Assembly: GCA_934654775.1 (NCBI GenBank)
Contig: CAKUGR010000006.1
Location: forward strand, 1 to 64,000
Length of the DNA stretch: 64,000 bases
Source of the DNA: an uncultured Collinsella sp.
Lineage (GTDB): Bacteria; Actinomycetota; Coriobacteriia; Coriobacteriales; Coriobacteriaceae
Reading direction: 5' to 3'
Shown: one piece after another, positions 17,265 through 27,274 of the stretch
How the letters are laid out: each line of letters starts with the position of its first letter
Position numbering within the stretch: the first letter of the stretch is position 1
Notes under the pieces: generated by a model
What the model saw: the letters and a program-made list of their open reading frames with translations, nothing else
Told to the model about the DNA's origin: nothing
The model's database searches: none
Made by a program: the position numbers and the translations under genes

Positions 17265-17299
17265 GAATGTGACAAAGGGGCTGTCCCTTTGTCACATTA
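17265..17299. repeat. Palindromic intergenic repeat, copy 4
   Basis: Arms AATGTGACAAAGGG / CCCTTTGTCACATT flank GCTGT. The right arm runs into the stop codon of the ABC transporter gene on the minus strand and lies 13 nt after the membrane-protein stop, so it may double as a bidirectional terminator. Confidence 0.8.
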
Positions 17300-20200
17300 T
17301 TCGGAGCGCAGGGCTTCTACGGGGTCTTTCTTGGATGCGCTGCGGGCTGGCAGCAGGCCGGCGACGACCGTCAGCACCACCGAAATCGCGATGAGCACCA
17401 GTGCATCTTGCACGGGAAGGCTCATCAGGTTGGGTACTTGCTTGGTCGCAAGAGCCCAAGCATTGACCGGGAAGCTCACGAGCACCACGACAACGATGGC
17501 AAAAACACCAGCGATAAGACCTTCGATAAAGGTCTCGGCATTGAACACGTTGGCCACGTTGCGCTTTGACGCGCCGATCGCGCGCAGGATGCCAATCTCC
17601 TTTTTGCGCTCCAGTACGCTGATGTAGGTGATGATGCCGATCATGATGGAGCTGACGACCAAGCTGATGCTCACAAATGCGATGAGCACCAAGCTGATGG
17701 TGTTCACGATATCGGTCACCGAGCCCATGATGATACCCATGTAGTCGGTGTACGAGATCGCCTGCTCATCATGACCAGCGGCTTTGACCTGCTTGTTGTA
17801 CGCGTCGATGTGATCAAGCACGCGCTCCTTGGCCTCAAAGTCGCGCGGGAAAATCTTGACCGAGATGGGGTCTGCCTCGTCCGCATAGCCCAACGTGGTC
17901 AGGTTGTTGTCATAGGTGAGCTTCGACGCCTTGGCATAGCTCATCATGAGCGAGCTCAGGTCCTCGGCGTCCATGTTGAAGTGGATGGCACGAGCAAAGG
18001 CACTCGCATCCACGTGCATGGCGCTCGCCAGGTTGGCAAAACTCGAAGACACCTGCGTCGCCATCTGGTCCATGAGCCCTGCCGCACCTGCCTTGAGCTG
18101 GGACGATACCGTCGACGCTATCTGCTCGCTGATTGCCTTCATCACCTGATCCATAGCCTGCTGCATATACGGAGCCAGCTGCTTTTGCACATAGTCGGTC
18201 ATCGCCTGTTGCAGGCGCTCGGCCAGGGCATCGCCGCCGAGCGCTTTGAGCTGAGCCAGGATTTGCTGGGCTGCCGTATCGCTCTCAAGATACGCCGAGA
18301 ACGCGGAAGCAAGCTTTGACGCGTCCTCAAGATCTTCGGGCGACAGCGCCTTAAACTGATCAGACCGCAAAAAGCCCTCAAACAGCTGGTTGGCTAGTGT
18401 TCCCACCTGCTGCATTTGCTCGGGTGTGAGTTCCAGACCATCAAAGATGCCCGAGAAATCTGGGGTTGGCGCTTTGGCCATGATGTCGCTGAAGTCGATG
18501 TCCTTACCAACGCCCGAAAGGTCAATGTCCAGCCCGGATAAGTCGATACCCGACAAGTCCATACCGCCAGCCGCACCCGAGAGTGCAGACGTATCGAACG
18601 AGAACGCGCTCTTGAGCGCCGCCTCGTCCACACTGAACATGCTGCCCAGATCCACGCCCTGTTTTGCCTCGCCCTGCAGTTCATCGAAAGACTTGCCCGT
18701 AAAGACATCCGTCTCGGGGTGGGCAAGCTGCTCTTGCACAATTTGCGAATCGGCGGCGCGCTCCATAAGCCGGCGGGTCAGTGCATGCGTGTAGGCAATG
18801 CCCGGGGACAACGCACTCGCATTGGCCGTCTCGTTAGGTCGCACCACGCCCACAATGTGCACGTCGATACCGTCGGCAACTTTGGCGGCCATAAAGTCGG
18901 TGTCGCCAGACATGTCGGTCCACATGCCGGTCTCTTCGTTTTTGCGATAGGCATCGGCCGGCGACAGCACCTTAAACGTCGTGGACAGTGCATCGTCGTA
19001 GGTAAAGTCGGCAGCGGTCTCGGGCGTCTCGACCCCGCCATCGGCCGCCATGGCGCTGTTCACCAGGTCGTTGAGCTCATTGATATCCAGCGCACCGATG
19101 CTATAGAGCGTGTAATCGCCCACCGTGCCACGGCTCGAAAGCACCATTACGGCTTCGTTAGCAGACGTAGGCCAATGCCCCGCCACGACATCGTACTGGC
19201 TGTCGAGCAGGCTCTGGTCGTCAATCATCTCATTAAAGACCGAGGTTCCCATGGATTCCATGCTCACCGTTGCCGCCGAGCTCGCGCCTCCGCTCATGGC
19301 CTCGGTCATGGCATTGGGCACCAGCCGGACAGGCTTCTCATCGCCCTTGCCGGCACGATAGACAACCGGCGTCACGCCATAGCCGTACTGGATGGCATTG
19401 ACCTCTTTATCGATGCCGTCGCCACCGGCATCGAGCCATGCCTTAAAGCTCGTCATGTCGTTGGACTTAACGCTTGCGAACATGTCCTTTACAGCCGTGA
19501 CCACGGGAATCTTATCGGTTCCCTTGACCTTGCCGCCGACATTGTCGTCGGACGAGCCCTTGCTCTCGGACGCGCCATCGTCCACAGCCCCCTGCCCGCC
19601 CATCATGGACGACAGGTCGTAATCCTGCTTGGAAATGGTGAGCGGGTAGCTCGAGAGCGTATCCTCTTCGACCTTTTTGATGTAACCGTTTACGCCGTTG
19701 GAAAGCGCCAAAATCGCCGCGATGCCGATGATGCCGATGGACCCCGCAAAGGCCGTCATGGCCGTGCGGCCCTTCTTAGTCATAAGGTTTCGGGCAGAAA
19801 GACCCAACGCCGTCACAAAGCTCATCGAGGTTTTGCGCGTGGGCCTGGCTTCGCGGCGCGTGGCTTTGGCAACATCGAAGGGATCGGAATCGTCGGTGAT
19901 CTTGCCGTCCGCCAGGTTAACGATGCGCGTGGCATATTGGTACGCCAGCTCAGGATTGTGCGTGACCATGATGACCAGGCGGTCGCGCGCAACGTCCTTG
20001 AGCAGATCCATGACCTGTACGGATGTCGTTGAATCCAAAGCGCCGGTCGGCTCGTCGGCAAGGACGATCTCAGGGTCATTAATCAGGGCGCGGGCGATGG
20101 CCACGCGCTGCATCTGCCCGCCCGAAAGCTGGCTCGGACGCTTGTTAACGTGCTCGCCCAGGCCGACTTTCTCCAACGCCTCGCGCGCACGCTGGCGACG

Positions 20201-20551
20201 CTCGGCATGCCCCACGCCCGTGAGCGTCAGCGCCAGCTCCGCGTTTTCCAAAATGGTCTGATGCGGAATGAGGTTATAGCTTTGGAACACGAAGCCGATG
20301 CGGTTGTTACGGTAGGCATCCCAATCGCGATCGTGAAAATCCTTGGTCGAAATGCCGTCGATGAGCAGATCACCCGAGTCAAAGTGGTCGAGTCCGCCAA
20401 TAACGTTGAGCATCGTAGTTTTACCCGAGCCCGAGGGACCCAGAATGGCCACGAACTCGTTATCGCGAAAAGACAGGCTTACGTTGTCGAGCGCCACCTG
20501 CGTAAACGACTGCGTAGTGTACCTTTTGCAAATATCCTTGAGCTCCAGCAT
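17297..20551 (-). CDS. Fused ABC ATPase/FtsX-like permease with giant extracellular domain (MacB type)
   Basis: The 1084-residue protein starts with a full ABC ATPase (Walker A GPSGSGKT at 38-45, signature LSGGQMQR, Walker [13 protein letters not shown]). A first helix follows at about 280-300 ([16 protein letters not shown]), then about 650 extracytoplasmic residues, and three C-terminal helices with the FtsX motif [25 protein letters not shown]. This is the MacB/LolCDE mechanotransmission layout. The extracellular part is rich in Ala/Asp/Gln helices and includes a D/L-rich repeat ([16 protein letters not shown]). Substrate unknown; peptide or lipoprotein handling and antimicrobial resistance are typical. 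GGGAGAGG precedes the ATG. Confidence 0.87.
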   Translation of the reverse strand: MLELKDICKRYTTQSFTQVALDNVSLSFRDNEFVAILGPSGSGKTTMLNVIGGLDHFDSGDLLIDGISTKDFHDRDWDAYRNNRIGFVFQSYNLIPHQTILENAELALTLTGVGHAERRQRAREALEKVGLGEHVNKRPSQLSGGQMQRVAIARALINDPEIVLADEPTGALDSTTSVQVMDLLKDVARDRLVIMVTHNPELAYQYATRIVNLADGKITDDSDPFDVAKATRREARPTRKTSMSFVTALGLSARNLMTKKGRTAMTAFAGSIGIIGIAAILALSNGVNGYIKKVEEDTLSSYPLTISKQDYDLSSMMGGQGAVDDGASESKGSSDDNVGGKVKGTDKIPVVTAVKDMFASVKSNDMTSFKAWLDAGGDGIDKEVNAIQYGYGVTPVVYRAGKGDEKPVRLVPNAMTEAMSGGASSAATVSMESMGTSVFNEMIDDQSLLDSQYDVVAGHWPTSANEAVMVLSSRGTVGDYTLYSIGALDINELNDLVNSAMAADGGVETPETAADFTYDDALSTTFKVLSPADAYRKNEETGMWTDMSGDTDFMAAKVADGIDVHIVGVVRPNETANASALSPGIAYTHALTRRLMERAADSQIVQEQLAHPETDVFTGKSFDELQGEAKQGVDLGSMFSVDEAALKSAFSFDTSALSGAAGGMDLSGIDLSGLDIDLSGVGKDIDFSDIMAKAPTPDFSGIFDGLELTPEQMQQVGTLANQLFEGFLRSDQFKALSPEDLEDASKLASAFSAYLESDTAAQQILAQLKALGGDALAERLQQAMTDYVQKQLAPYMQQAMDQVMKAISEQIASTVSSQLKAGAAGLMDQMATQVSSSFANLASAMHVDASAFARAIHFNMDAEDLSSLMMSYAKASKLTYDNNLTTLGYADEADPISVKIFPRDFEAKERVLDHIDAYNKQVKAAGHDEQAISYTDYMGIIMGSVTDIVNTISLVLIAFVSISLVVSSIMIGIITYISVLERKKEIGILRAIGASKRNVANVFNAETFIEGLIAGVFAIVVVVLVSFPVNAWALATKQVPNLMSLPVQDALVLIAISVVLTVVAGLLPARSASKKDPVEALRSE

Positions 20552-20704
20552 GGACGGCAACCTCTCCCGCGCGGGCACACTCGCCCGCTCTCCCCCGCCG
20601 TTCGTATTCGACGCGTTTGTCCTACTCTATCCCCATTTTTTGCCGGCGCCAGTGAGGAATGTAGGGAACCGCATCAAAAAACGAACGGGACGGCGCCTAA
20701 AAGA

Positions 20705-20726
20705 AGAGGTCCCGAGCGGGACCTCT
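20705..20726 (-). terminator. Terminator of the TlpA operon
   Basis: The stem AGAGGTCCCG / CGGGACCTCT is followed on the minus strand by TCTTTTA. It separates the three-gene redox operon from the ABC transporter gene. Confidence 0.65.
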
Positions 20727-20805
20727 ATATGGTGGAGATTATCTTGAAAGGTAGCGGACTACTTCGCACAGCGACACACGATCCTCGCTATGCTTTACGC
20801 GTTTT

Positions 20806-21777
20806 TTACTGATTGCTATTCGCAATCGCCTGGTCGATAAGCTTGTCGAGTGCTGCGCGTTGCTCAGCGGAGCTGATGGCGCCTACGATGGGCTCCCCTA
20901 CGATGTTGCCGTTCTGATCGATAACGTAGGTCGTCGGAAACGAGAACAGATTTGACGTAAACTTGCCGGCCTCGCTATCCGACTTGAACCAGATGTTCTT
21001 ATACGTCACGCCCTTCTTGCTCAGCACGTCCTTGGCATCTGTGATCTCGCCCTTGTTGCCATCGAGCGTAAAGGAATTGACACCCACGACCTGGCCGCCC
21101 TTCTCGGCAAGCTCCTTATTCAGATCCTCAAGATCGCCCAGCTCGCCCACGCACGGCTTGCAAGTGGTAAACCAAAAGTTCATGACGGTGACCTTGTTCT
21201 TAGAGAACAGCTCGTCACTGTTCACATCGTTGCCGTCCAAGTCCTTGCCCGCAAAGCTGGGGAACTTCGTCGCCTCGCTCGAAGCATTGGTGCCAGCCGT
21301 CATGCCAGCGGCCGAAGCGTCAACGCTCTCGCCTGCGCTCGGCGTGCTTCCACAGCCGGGGAACTTCTTTTCCAGGCTCTCGAGCTTGTCCTCGATCTCC
21401 TTGATCTGCTGCGCGCCGGCCTTGAGTGTCTTAAGCTCATCCGCCGTAAACTCGTCTTTGGCGCCGTCGATGGTCTTGAGCAGGAAATCGCCGTAATTGC
21501 TGCCGTCCTCAATCATTGTCGACTCTTTATTTGCCGCATTGAATACCTTTTCCCACAGCGCATTATCACTCGAAAGGATATCGTTCTCTTTTTGCATGAG
21601 TTTTGCATACAGCTCGGCGGCCTCGTCGGCGTTGGCCGGCTCTTGCGCAATGAGCTCCGCGATCTTTGGATCGGAGCCCGTAGATTCGCTCGCGTTGCCG
21701 CCGGGCGACGAACACGCCACTAGACACAAGGCCAATACCGGCACCATAAACAGGGCCGCAATCTTAGAAAGCTTCAT
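20806..21777 (-). CDS. TlpA-family thioredoxin lipoprotein
   Basis: The 323-residue protein has a lipoprotein signal (MKLSKIAALFMVPVLALCLV) ending in the lipobox LVAC with lipidated Cys at about 22. A helical spacer of about 140 residues with CGSTPSAG follows, then a TlpA/ResA-like domain with active site CKPC in FWFTTCKPCVGEL and the cis-Pro segment FPTTYVID. It is a membrane-tethered extracellular thiol-disulfide reductant. The start at 21777 is favoured because GGAGG is 7 nt upstream. It is third in an operon with a polyferredoxin membrane protein and a CXXC micropeptide that may supply its electrons. Confidence 0.88.
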   Translation of the reverse strand: MKLSKIAALFMVPVLALCLVACSSPGGNASESTGSDPKIAELIAQEPANADEAAELYAKLMQKENDILSSDNALWEKVFNAANKESTMIEDGSNYGDFLLKTIDGAKDEFTADELKTLKAGAQQIKEIEDKLESLEKKFPGCGSTPSAGESVDASAAGMTAGTNASSEATKFPSFAGKDLDGNDVNSDELFSKNKVTVMNFWFTTCKPCVGELGDLEDLNKELAEKGGQVVGVNSFTLDGNKGEITDAKDVLSKKGVTYKNIWFKSDSEAGKFTSNLFSFPTTYVIDQNGNIVGEPIVGAISSAEQRAALDKLIDQAIANSNQ

Positions 21778-21808
21778 GGTCATTCCTCCGTTTTTGTCGA
21801 AGCTTGTT

Positions 21809-22711
21809 TTACTTTTCATCAGCGGTCAGAGGAAGCTTTTCTGCCGACACATCCAGGCCATAGCGATAGCTGATGGCATCGACGGGACAGGCCCCGATGC
21901 ACTTTCCGCACCGGATACATTCGGCATGATTGGGTGCGCGGACCACATCGACGTCCATCTGGCAAACCTTTGAGCACTTGCCGCACGAGACGCATTTGCA
22001 TGCATCGACCCGAATCCCCAGTAGGGACACCTTATTCATGAGCGCATAGAATGCGCCGAGCGGACAAATCCATTTGCAGAAGGGGCGGTAGAACAAAACG
22101 CTCAGCACCACCACGGCAATGAGAACGGCAAGTTTCCAGGTAAAGAGCTGCCCCAGCGCAGACCGAATGCCGGCGTTGGCAATGGCCAGCGGAATGGCGC
22201 CCTCGAGCACGCCCTGCGGACAGACGTATTTGCAAAAGAACGGATCGCCCATCCCCACATCGTTGACCACCAGCACAGGCAGCAATACCACAGCTAACAG
22301 CAGCACAACGTATTTGATATACGTAAGCGCCTTGAGTCTTTTTGTCGAAAGCTTTTTGCCGGGAATCTTGTGAAGCAGCTCCTGCAGCCAGCCAAACGGG
22401 CACAGAAAGCCGCATACAAAGCGTCCCAGCAGCACGCCGAGCAAAATGAGCGTACCGGTGACGTAGTAAGAAAAGTTGAACTTGGATGAACCCACCACCG
22501 ACTGGAACGACCCAATGGGGCACGCACCCGATGCCGCGGGGCACGAATAGCAGTTAAGCCCAGGTACGCAGACTGTTTTTCCCGCGCCCTGATAGATGCT
22601 GCCTTTGGCAAAATTTGGCAGGTGAATGTTGGTGACAAGCGTTGCCGCCGCCTGAATGAATCCGCGAAATCGGGCCAAAACATGCGACGCAGTGTTTTCT
22701 CTTTTATCCAA
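21809..22711 (-). CDS. NapH-like polyferredoxin membrane protein
   Basis: About 300 residues with four or five membrane helices and Cys-rich loops typical of NapH/YccM/CcoG-like electron-transfer proteins: CGFLCPFGWLQE, CKYVCPQGVLEGA, CKWICPLGAF, then a cytoplasmic ferredoxin with CVSCGKCSKVCQMDVD and CIRCGKCIGACPVDA. It probably carries electrons across the membrane to the TlpA lipoprotein encoded 31 nt downstream. The start is inferred as TTG at 22711, with GGAG 10 nt upstream, overlapping the preceding micropeptide gene by 8 nt. No nitrate reductase genes are nearby, so it is not a Nap component here. Confidence 0.85.
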   Translation of the reverse strand: MDKRENTASHVLARFRGFIQAAATLVTNIHLPNFAKGSIYQGAGKTVCVPGLNCYSCPAASGACPIGSFQSVVGSSKFNFSYYVTGTLILLGVLLGRFVCGFLCPFGWLQELLHKIPGKKLSTKRLKALTYIKYVVLLLAVVLLPVLVVNDVGMGDPFFCKYVCPQGVLEGAIPLAIANAGIRSALGQLFTWKLAVLIAVVVLSVLFYRPFCKWICPLGAFYALMNKVSLLGIRVDACKCVSCGKCSKVCQMDVDVVRAPNHAECIRCGKCIGACPVDAISYRYGLDVSAEKLPLTADEK

Positions 22712-22850
22712 TTCCGATACACTCCAAGCACAGCCTAATCGCTTTGGCCAGCACGGCATCCGCCTCGCCACGCATAACGCCAAAGCACACCATGGCAATT
22801 CCGACGATCAACAAAGCGACCTGTACCACGGGTTTTACCGCTTTGAACAA
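22704..22850 (-). CDS. CD1871A-like CXXC-motif membrane micropeptide
   Basis: A 48-residue protein with one hydrophobic helix (VVQVALLIVGIAMVCFGVMRGE) and the conserved C-terminal signature AIRLCLECIGIG, whose CxxC matches the small CD1871A-type CXXC proteins that precede 4Fe-4S/TlpA operons in clostridia (recognised from memory). AAAGGAG is 8 nt before a TTG start. It overlaps the polyferredoxin gene, so the two are translationally coupled. It probably relays thiol electrons in the membrane; that is inference. It is too short for most automated gene calls. Confidence 0.72.
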   Translation of the reverse strand: MFKAVKPVVQVALLIVGIAMVCFGVMRGEADAVLAKAIRLCLECIGIG

Positions 22851-22940
22851 CCTGACCACTCCTTTCGTTACGCGACCATTGGACCATATCGACCATAAAA
22901 TCCGTGTTAAGCGCGATTTGGAATGTGCAAGGAGACTGTT

Positions 22941-23615
22941 ATGCATATTTTGATCGTCGAAGACGAGCGAGCACTGTGCGACACGATCGCACGCAGCCTG
23001 CGAAACCTGGCATACAGCGTCGACTGCTGCCACGATGGACGGGAAGCGCTCGACCTGCTGGGCGTCGAAGTCTTTGACCTCGTGGTGCTCGACCTCAATC
23101 TTCCCCGTATCGACGGCATGACCGTGCTCAGGGAACTTAGGAAAACCGACTGCGAGACCAAGGTACTGATTCTGTCCGCGCGTGGCGAAGTATCCGATAA
23201 AGTCGCCGGACTCGATGCCGGCGCCAACGATTACCTTACCAAGCCGTTTCATCTGGACGAGCTTGCGGCAAGGATCCGCAGCCTTACCCTCAGGCGCTTC
23301 ACACAAAGCGACATAGTATTAACCTGCGGAAAGCTCAGCTTTAACACCAAGGCGCGCATCGCCTCCGTGGACAGTGAGGCTCTATCTCTTACACGCAAAG
23401 AAACGGGGATCTTGGAATACCTGATGCTTAATCAGGGGCGACCGGTAAGCCAAGAGGAACTTATCGAACACGTCTGGGATAGCACCGTGAACAGCTTTAG
23501 CAACGCAACCCGCGTTCACATCTCGTCGCTCCGAAAAAAGTTGCGCAGCGCTTTGGGATACGACCCGATTCGCAATCGAATTGGAGAGGGCTACGTTATG
23601 GAGGATGGCGAATGA
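22941..23615 (+). CDS. OmpR-family response regulator
   Basis: The 224-residue protein has a receiver domain (ILIVEDE acidic pocket, phospho-acceptor Asp in VVLDLNLPRIDG, conserved Lys in YLTKPF) and a Trans_reg_C winged helix (LSLTRKETGILEYLMLNQGRPVSQEELIEHVW, ATRVHISSLRKKLR). AAGGAGA precedes the ATG. It overlaps the kinase gene by 4 nt. It is divergent from the CXXC/polyferredoxin/TlpA operon, separated by only 90 nt, which makes that operon a likely target. Confidence 0.92.
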   Translation: MHILIVEDERALCDTIARSLRNLAYSVDCCHDGREALDLLGVEVFDLVVLDLNLPRIDGMTVLRELRKTDCETKVLILSARGEVSDKVAGLDAGANDYLTKPFHLDELAARIRSLTLRRFTQSDIVLTCGKLSFNTKARIASVDSEALSLTRKETGILEYLMLNQGRPVSQEELIEHVWDSTVNSFSNATRVHISSLRKKLRSALGYDPIRNRIGEGYVMEDGE

Positions 23616-24751
23616 AAAGGCTTTCGCTGCAATGGCGCATAACGATCATGACGGCGCTGCTCACGTGTGCGGCGTGCGTGCTAACGAACTGCTTGGTCGG
23701 CTATACAGGCATGCGCTACATGGATGCCATCGGCAGCGACATCTCGGCCTTTAACGCTGCCGGCGAAGATGCGCCTCAGGCATTTGACCCAACGAAGGGG
23801 GCCCTCGATGACGAGGTCACGATCGTTGTAAACGACGCACAGGAATCTTTTGGCGCGACAGCCTGGTGCATCACGGCTGGAATCACGCTACTTGGCAGCG
23901 TACTGGCATACTTTGTGAGCGGTCGTGCGCTCAAACCCCTGCGGGCTTTTGCCGCTCAGGTAGAGCGCGTGCAGCCTGACAACCTAAGCGAAATTAAGCT
24001 CAGCAAAGATGTACCCACCGAGCTACAGCGATGCAGCGCCTCATTCAACGACATGATCGCCCGTCTTGGCGAAGGGTTCTCTGCACAGCGTCAGTTTACC
24101 GGCAACGCCGCACACGAGCTGCGCACCCCGCTCGCCCTTATGCAAGCACAGATTGAACTGTTTGTCTCCGAGCACCCCACATCGCAACCTCAAACAGCCG
24201 AGCTGCTCGGCCTGCTACAAGAACAAACCGAGCGGATGTCGCGAATGACCAAGGTGCTGCTTGAGATGAGTGAGCTCCGCAGCGTTCCCTGCGAGGACGA
24301 TATTGAGCTTGGCCCCCTGTCCGAAGAAGTCCTCACCGACCTCGCTCCGCTTGCCGAGCATAAAGACATCGCCCTCAATTGCAGTGGAGGCGCTTTGATA
24401 ATCGGAAGCGACACGCTCCTCTATCGGCTGGTGTTTAACCTGGTCGAGAATGCCATCCGTTACAGCCGACCCGGCTCGACTGTCAACGTCTCCATCTGCG
24501 ACAACGACAGCCACGTGTTCCTACGAGTCGAGGATCAGGGCCCGGGCATACCCGAGCAGTACCGTGAGAGCATCTTCCAGCCGTTCTTTCGCCTGGATAA
24601 ATCCCGCAGCAGGGCATACGGCGGCGCAGGACTCGGGCTAGCGCTTGTTTGGGAGATTGCAGCGCTGCACGGCGGCACGGTTGAGGTCGAAGCAAGTTCC
24701 AAGAACGGGACCACCATGCTCGCGACCCTTCCAAAACGGGCCGCAGCGTAA
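23612..24751 (+). CDS. Sensor histidine kinase
   Basis: The 379-residue kinase has two helices (about residues 10-30 and 90-110) bounding a small extracellular loop of about 55 residues, a HAMP-like linker (ALKPLRAFAAQVERVQ), a HisKA box NAAHELRTPLALMQAQ and HATPase motifs (LVENAIRYSRPGS, VEDQGPGIPEQY, GGAGLGLALV). It pairs with the response regulator upstream (ATGA overlap). The small sensor loop suggests an envelope or redox signal rather than a large ligand. A strong terminator follows. Confidence 0.92.
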   Translation: MKRLSLQWRITIMTALLTCAACVLTNCLVGYTGMRYMDAIGSDISAFNAAGEDAPQAFDPTKGALDDEVTIVVNDAQESFGATAWCITAGITLLGSVLAYFVSGRALKPLRAFAAQVERVQPDNLSEIKLSKDVPTELQRCSASFNDMIARLGEGFSAQRQFTGNAAHELRTPLALMQAQIELFVSEHPTSQPQTAELLGLLQEQTERMSRMTKVLLEMSELRSVPCEDDIELGPLSEEVLTDLAPLAEHKDIALNCSGGALIIGSDTLLYRLVFNLVENAIRYSRPGSTVNVSICDNDSHVFLRVEDQGPGIPEQYRESIFQPFFRLDKSRSRAYGGAGLGLALVWEIAALHGGTVEVEASSKNGTTMLATLPKRAAA

Positions 24752-24769
24752 ACCGAACAGTAAAACGAA

Positions 24770-24801
24770 AGGGGTCCCGCACACGTTTGCGCGGGACCCC
24801 T
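24770..24801. terminator. Bidirectional terminator between kinase and GMP synthase domain genes
   Basis: Perfect 11-bp stem AGGGGTCCCGC / GCGGGACCCCT with a 10-nt loop, lying between convergent genes. Confidence 0.75.
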
Positions 24802-24836
24802 CTCTGTCAATGCAATTCGCCCAAAAGAGTAGAAGA

Positions 24837-25817
24837 TTACTCCCACTCCACCGTGCCGACGGGCTTGGGGGTCAGGTCGTAGCAGACGCGGCAGATGCCG
24901 GGGACCTCGGCGGTGACGCGAGCGGTGATGCGCTTGAGCAGTGCCCAGTCGAGCTCGGGCACCTCGGCGGTCATGACGTCAACGGTGTTGATGCAACGGA
25001 TGATGCAGGGCCAATCGTAGGCGCGCTTACCCCCACGCACGCCGGTGGCGCGGAAATCGGGCACGACGGCAAAGTACTGCCAAATGGTCAGGCCGGCCTT
25101 GTCGATCTCCTCGCGCACGATGGCATCGGCTTCGCGCAGCGCCTCAAGACGATCGCGGGTGATGGCGCCCAGGCAGCGAACGCCCAGACCGGGGCCGGGG
25201 AACGGCTGGCGCTCGACCATGTTCTCGGGAAGGCCAAGCTCGCGGCCGACCACGCGGACCTCGTCCTTGAACAGCAGCTTGACGGGCTCGCAGAGCTCAA
25301 ACTGCAGGTCCTCGGGCAGGCCGCCCACGTTGTGGTGAGCCTTTACACCGTCCTGGGACTCCAGAATGTCGGGGTAGATGGTGCCCTGGGCGAGGAAGCT
25401 GACCTCGTCGCCAACCTTGCGGGCCTCCTCCTCGAACACGCGGATGAACTCAGCACCGATAATCTTGCGCTTGGCCTCGGGCTCGTCCACGTCGACGAGC
25501 TTGTCCAGGAAGCGATCGGTAGCGTCCACGTAGACCAGGTTGGCATCCATCTGGTTCTTAAAGACGTCGACAACCTGCTCGCTCTCGCCCTTGCGCATCA
25601 GGCCGTGGTTCACATGCACGCAAATGAGCTGCTTGCCGATTGCCTTGATGAGCAACGCCGCGACAACTGAGCTGTCAACGCCGCCGGAAAGGGCCAGCAG
25701 GACCTTCTTGTCACCGATCTGCTCACGGATTGCGGTGACCTGCTCGTCGATGAACGCCTGAGCAAGTTCGGGAGTGGTGATACGCACCATATCATCGGGA
25801 CGCTTGTTGGGATCCAT
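24837..25817 (-). CDS. Stand-alone GMP synthase synthetase (ATP-PPase plus dimerisation) domain
   Basis: This 326-residue protein corresponds to the C-terminal two thirds of GuaA: the PP-loop [51 protein letters not shown] and the C-terminal [11 protein letters not shown]. It lacks the class I glutaminase domain entirely and begins with its own AAAGGAG-preceded ATG, so it is a designed single-domain gene rather than a truncation. It would convert XMP to GMP using free ammonia or ammonia from a separate GATase subunit, as archaeal GuaAa/GuaAb pairs do. A full-length guaA lies at 43.5 kb, so this copy is either redundant or specialised. Confidence 0.88.
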   Translation of the reverse strand: MDPNKRPDDMVRITTPELAQAFIDEQVTAIREQIGDKKVLLALSGGVDSSVVAALLIKAIGKQLICVHVNHGLMRKGESEQVVDVFKNQMDANLVYVDATDRFLDKLVDVDEPEAKRKIIGAEFIRVFEEEARKVGDEVSFLAQGTIYPDILESQDGVKAHHNVGGLPEDLQFELCEPVKLLFKDEVRVVGRELGLPENMVERQPFPGPGLGVRCLGAITRDRLEALREADAIVREEIDKAGLTIWQYFAVVPDFRATGVRGGKRAYDWPCIIRCINTVDVMTAEVPELDWALLKRITARVTAEVPGICRVCYDLTPKPVGTVEWE

Positions 25818-25966
25818 GCAGGGCTCCTTTTCGGTTCGATGGAACGCGTCGCGCATATGCAAACGCGCTGTCATATGCCCTCATTATATGCAGAACGAGG
25901 CCCATTTCCCATCGCTCCCATGGAGCTTTTTGCAGGGGCGGTAGTTTTTCTATATCCCAAGGTCAG

Positions 25967-26077
25967 CTAGGTTTCGATAACCACTTCGGGAGCATCACCA
26001 ATAGACTCTTCCTTTATACGTTCCGCATAATCGTAGGCGATACCCACAAATTCCAGTCCCGAGCAACAGGAGTACAA
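25967..26077 (-). pseudogene. Possible C-terminal gene remnant
   Basis: A 36-codon open frame reads as a natural-looking acidic C terminus (GLEFVGIAYDYAERIKEE, ending VVIET) but has an in-frame stop three codons before the first usable TTG and no ribosome-binding site. It fills most of the otherwise empty 296 nt between the GMP synthase domain gene and the LuxR gene. No family was recognised, and it may be a chance reading. Confidence 0.25.
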
Positions 26078-26113
26078 TTGCTGCTAGTGTTGCCAGCTGT
26101 TGGGAGATGGAAA

Positions 26114-27118
26114 ATGGACTGCGATGGCTACCCATGCGTTCCCATGCCGTTGATGTGCACCGCCCTTGCGCCGGGACATCTGGACGCCGCGGTCGCTGGC
26201 ATCACCGACACCGATTCGCGCGCCATTGCCACGGCAGAAGCACTGTACTTTCGCGGGCAGGCCACCCTCGCCGCCGAGACGGCACGCCCCTATCTTGACG
26301 CCACCGACCCCGCACTGCGCTATTCCGCATGCTTTATCTGCGGATATGCCAGTCTGTCACTCAACCGTATCGCCGATGCCCGCCGTTGCCTTGCGGGCAT
26401 CCTCGATACGCCAACTGACAAGGAATCGCCCGCCGTCCATGCCATGCATATCCTGTTCGCCTCGGCCGCAAGCGTCCTGTTGCACCTGCCTTCCCCGTAT
26501 TCTGCCGAAGAGTTTTATCCACTTGCGGCACATCTGCCCGAAGGTCTGCGCCTGTTCGCCAGTTACGTGATGGCGCATGCCCTGTACCTACGAGGCGAAT
26601 ATGGCCGCAGTCTGGGCATGGCGGAAAACGCCCTGATCATGAAACAGGGAAGCTACCCCATCTCGGAGCTGTTCCTGCATCTGTCAGCCTCCATGGCCTG
26701 CATGAGTCTCAAAGACGTCGACGCCGCAAAGGCACACTTCGGAGCCGCTTGGGACATTGCGCGCCCCGACGGCCTTATCGAGCTCATCGGCGAGCACCAT
26801 GGTCTTTTGCAGGGACTTATCGAGGCGTGCCTAAAACAGCAATACCCCGACGATTTCGCACGCATCATCGAGATCACGTACCGCTTTAGCTACGGATGGC
26901 GACGCATCCACAACCCCGACTCGGGCGAGGATGTGGCTGACGATCTAACCACCACGGAATTCACCATGGCCATGCTCGCCTGCCGCGGATGGACCAACGC
27001 CGAAATCGCACGCCATATGGAAGTATCGCCAGGCACCGTTAAAAACCGCCTGTCCGGCGTGTATGCCAAGCTTGGTATCGGAACTCGCGCCGAGCTGGTT
27101 GCCCACATGTTGCGCTAG
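26114..27118 (+). CDS. LuxR-type regulator with helical-repeat sensor
   Basis: The 334-residue protein has a C-terminal GerE/LuxR HTH (LTTTEFTMAMLACRGWTNAEIARHMEVSPGTVKNRLSGVYAKLGI) after about 260 residues of paired helices resembling TPRs (EALYFRGQATLAAETARPYL, ALYLRGEYGRSLGMAENAL). This is the MalT-like arrangement without the ATPase. The ATG at 26114 has GGAG 7 nt upstream. It lies 156 nt upstream of the giant surface-protein gene in the same direction and is the obvious candidate regulator. Confidence 0.85.
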   Translation: MDCDGYPCVPMPLMCTALAPGHLDAAVAGITDTDSRAIATAEALYFRGQATLAAETARPYLDATDPALRYSACFICGYASLSLNRIADARRCLAGILDTPTDKESPAVHAMHILFASAASVLLHLPSPYSAEEFYPLAAHLPEGLRLFASYVMAHALYLRGEYGRSLGMAENALIMKQGSYPISELFLHLSASMACMSLKDVDAAKAHFGAAWDIARPDGLIELIGEHHGLLQGLIEACLKQQYPDDFARIIEITYRFSYGWRRIHNPDSGEDVADDLTTTEFTMAMLACRGWTNAEIARHMEVSPGTVKNRLSGVYAKLGIGTRAELVAHMLR

Positions 27119-27274
27119 CGGACCGCCTGCCAAACACGCCACACGCACCCCAGCGCTCCCGCGCTTCCGCATTCGCATTTGGACATTTTGCCCCTCGAAC
27201 GGCACTACCGCGACAGGACACCTTCTCGCATAATTTGATTATTTCCACCGATATTTGCGGGATGGGAGCCCAAG

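Noticed and set aside
21809..22711. The polyferredoxin membrane protein as NapH of a nitrate reductase.
   Set aside because: No napA, napG or other nitrate-reduction genes are near; the linkage is to TlpA and a CXXC micropeptide.
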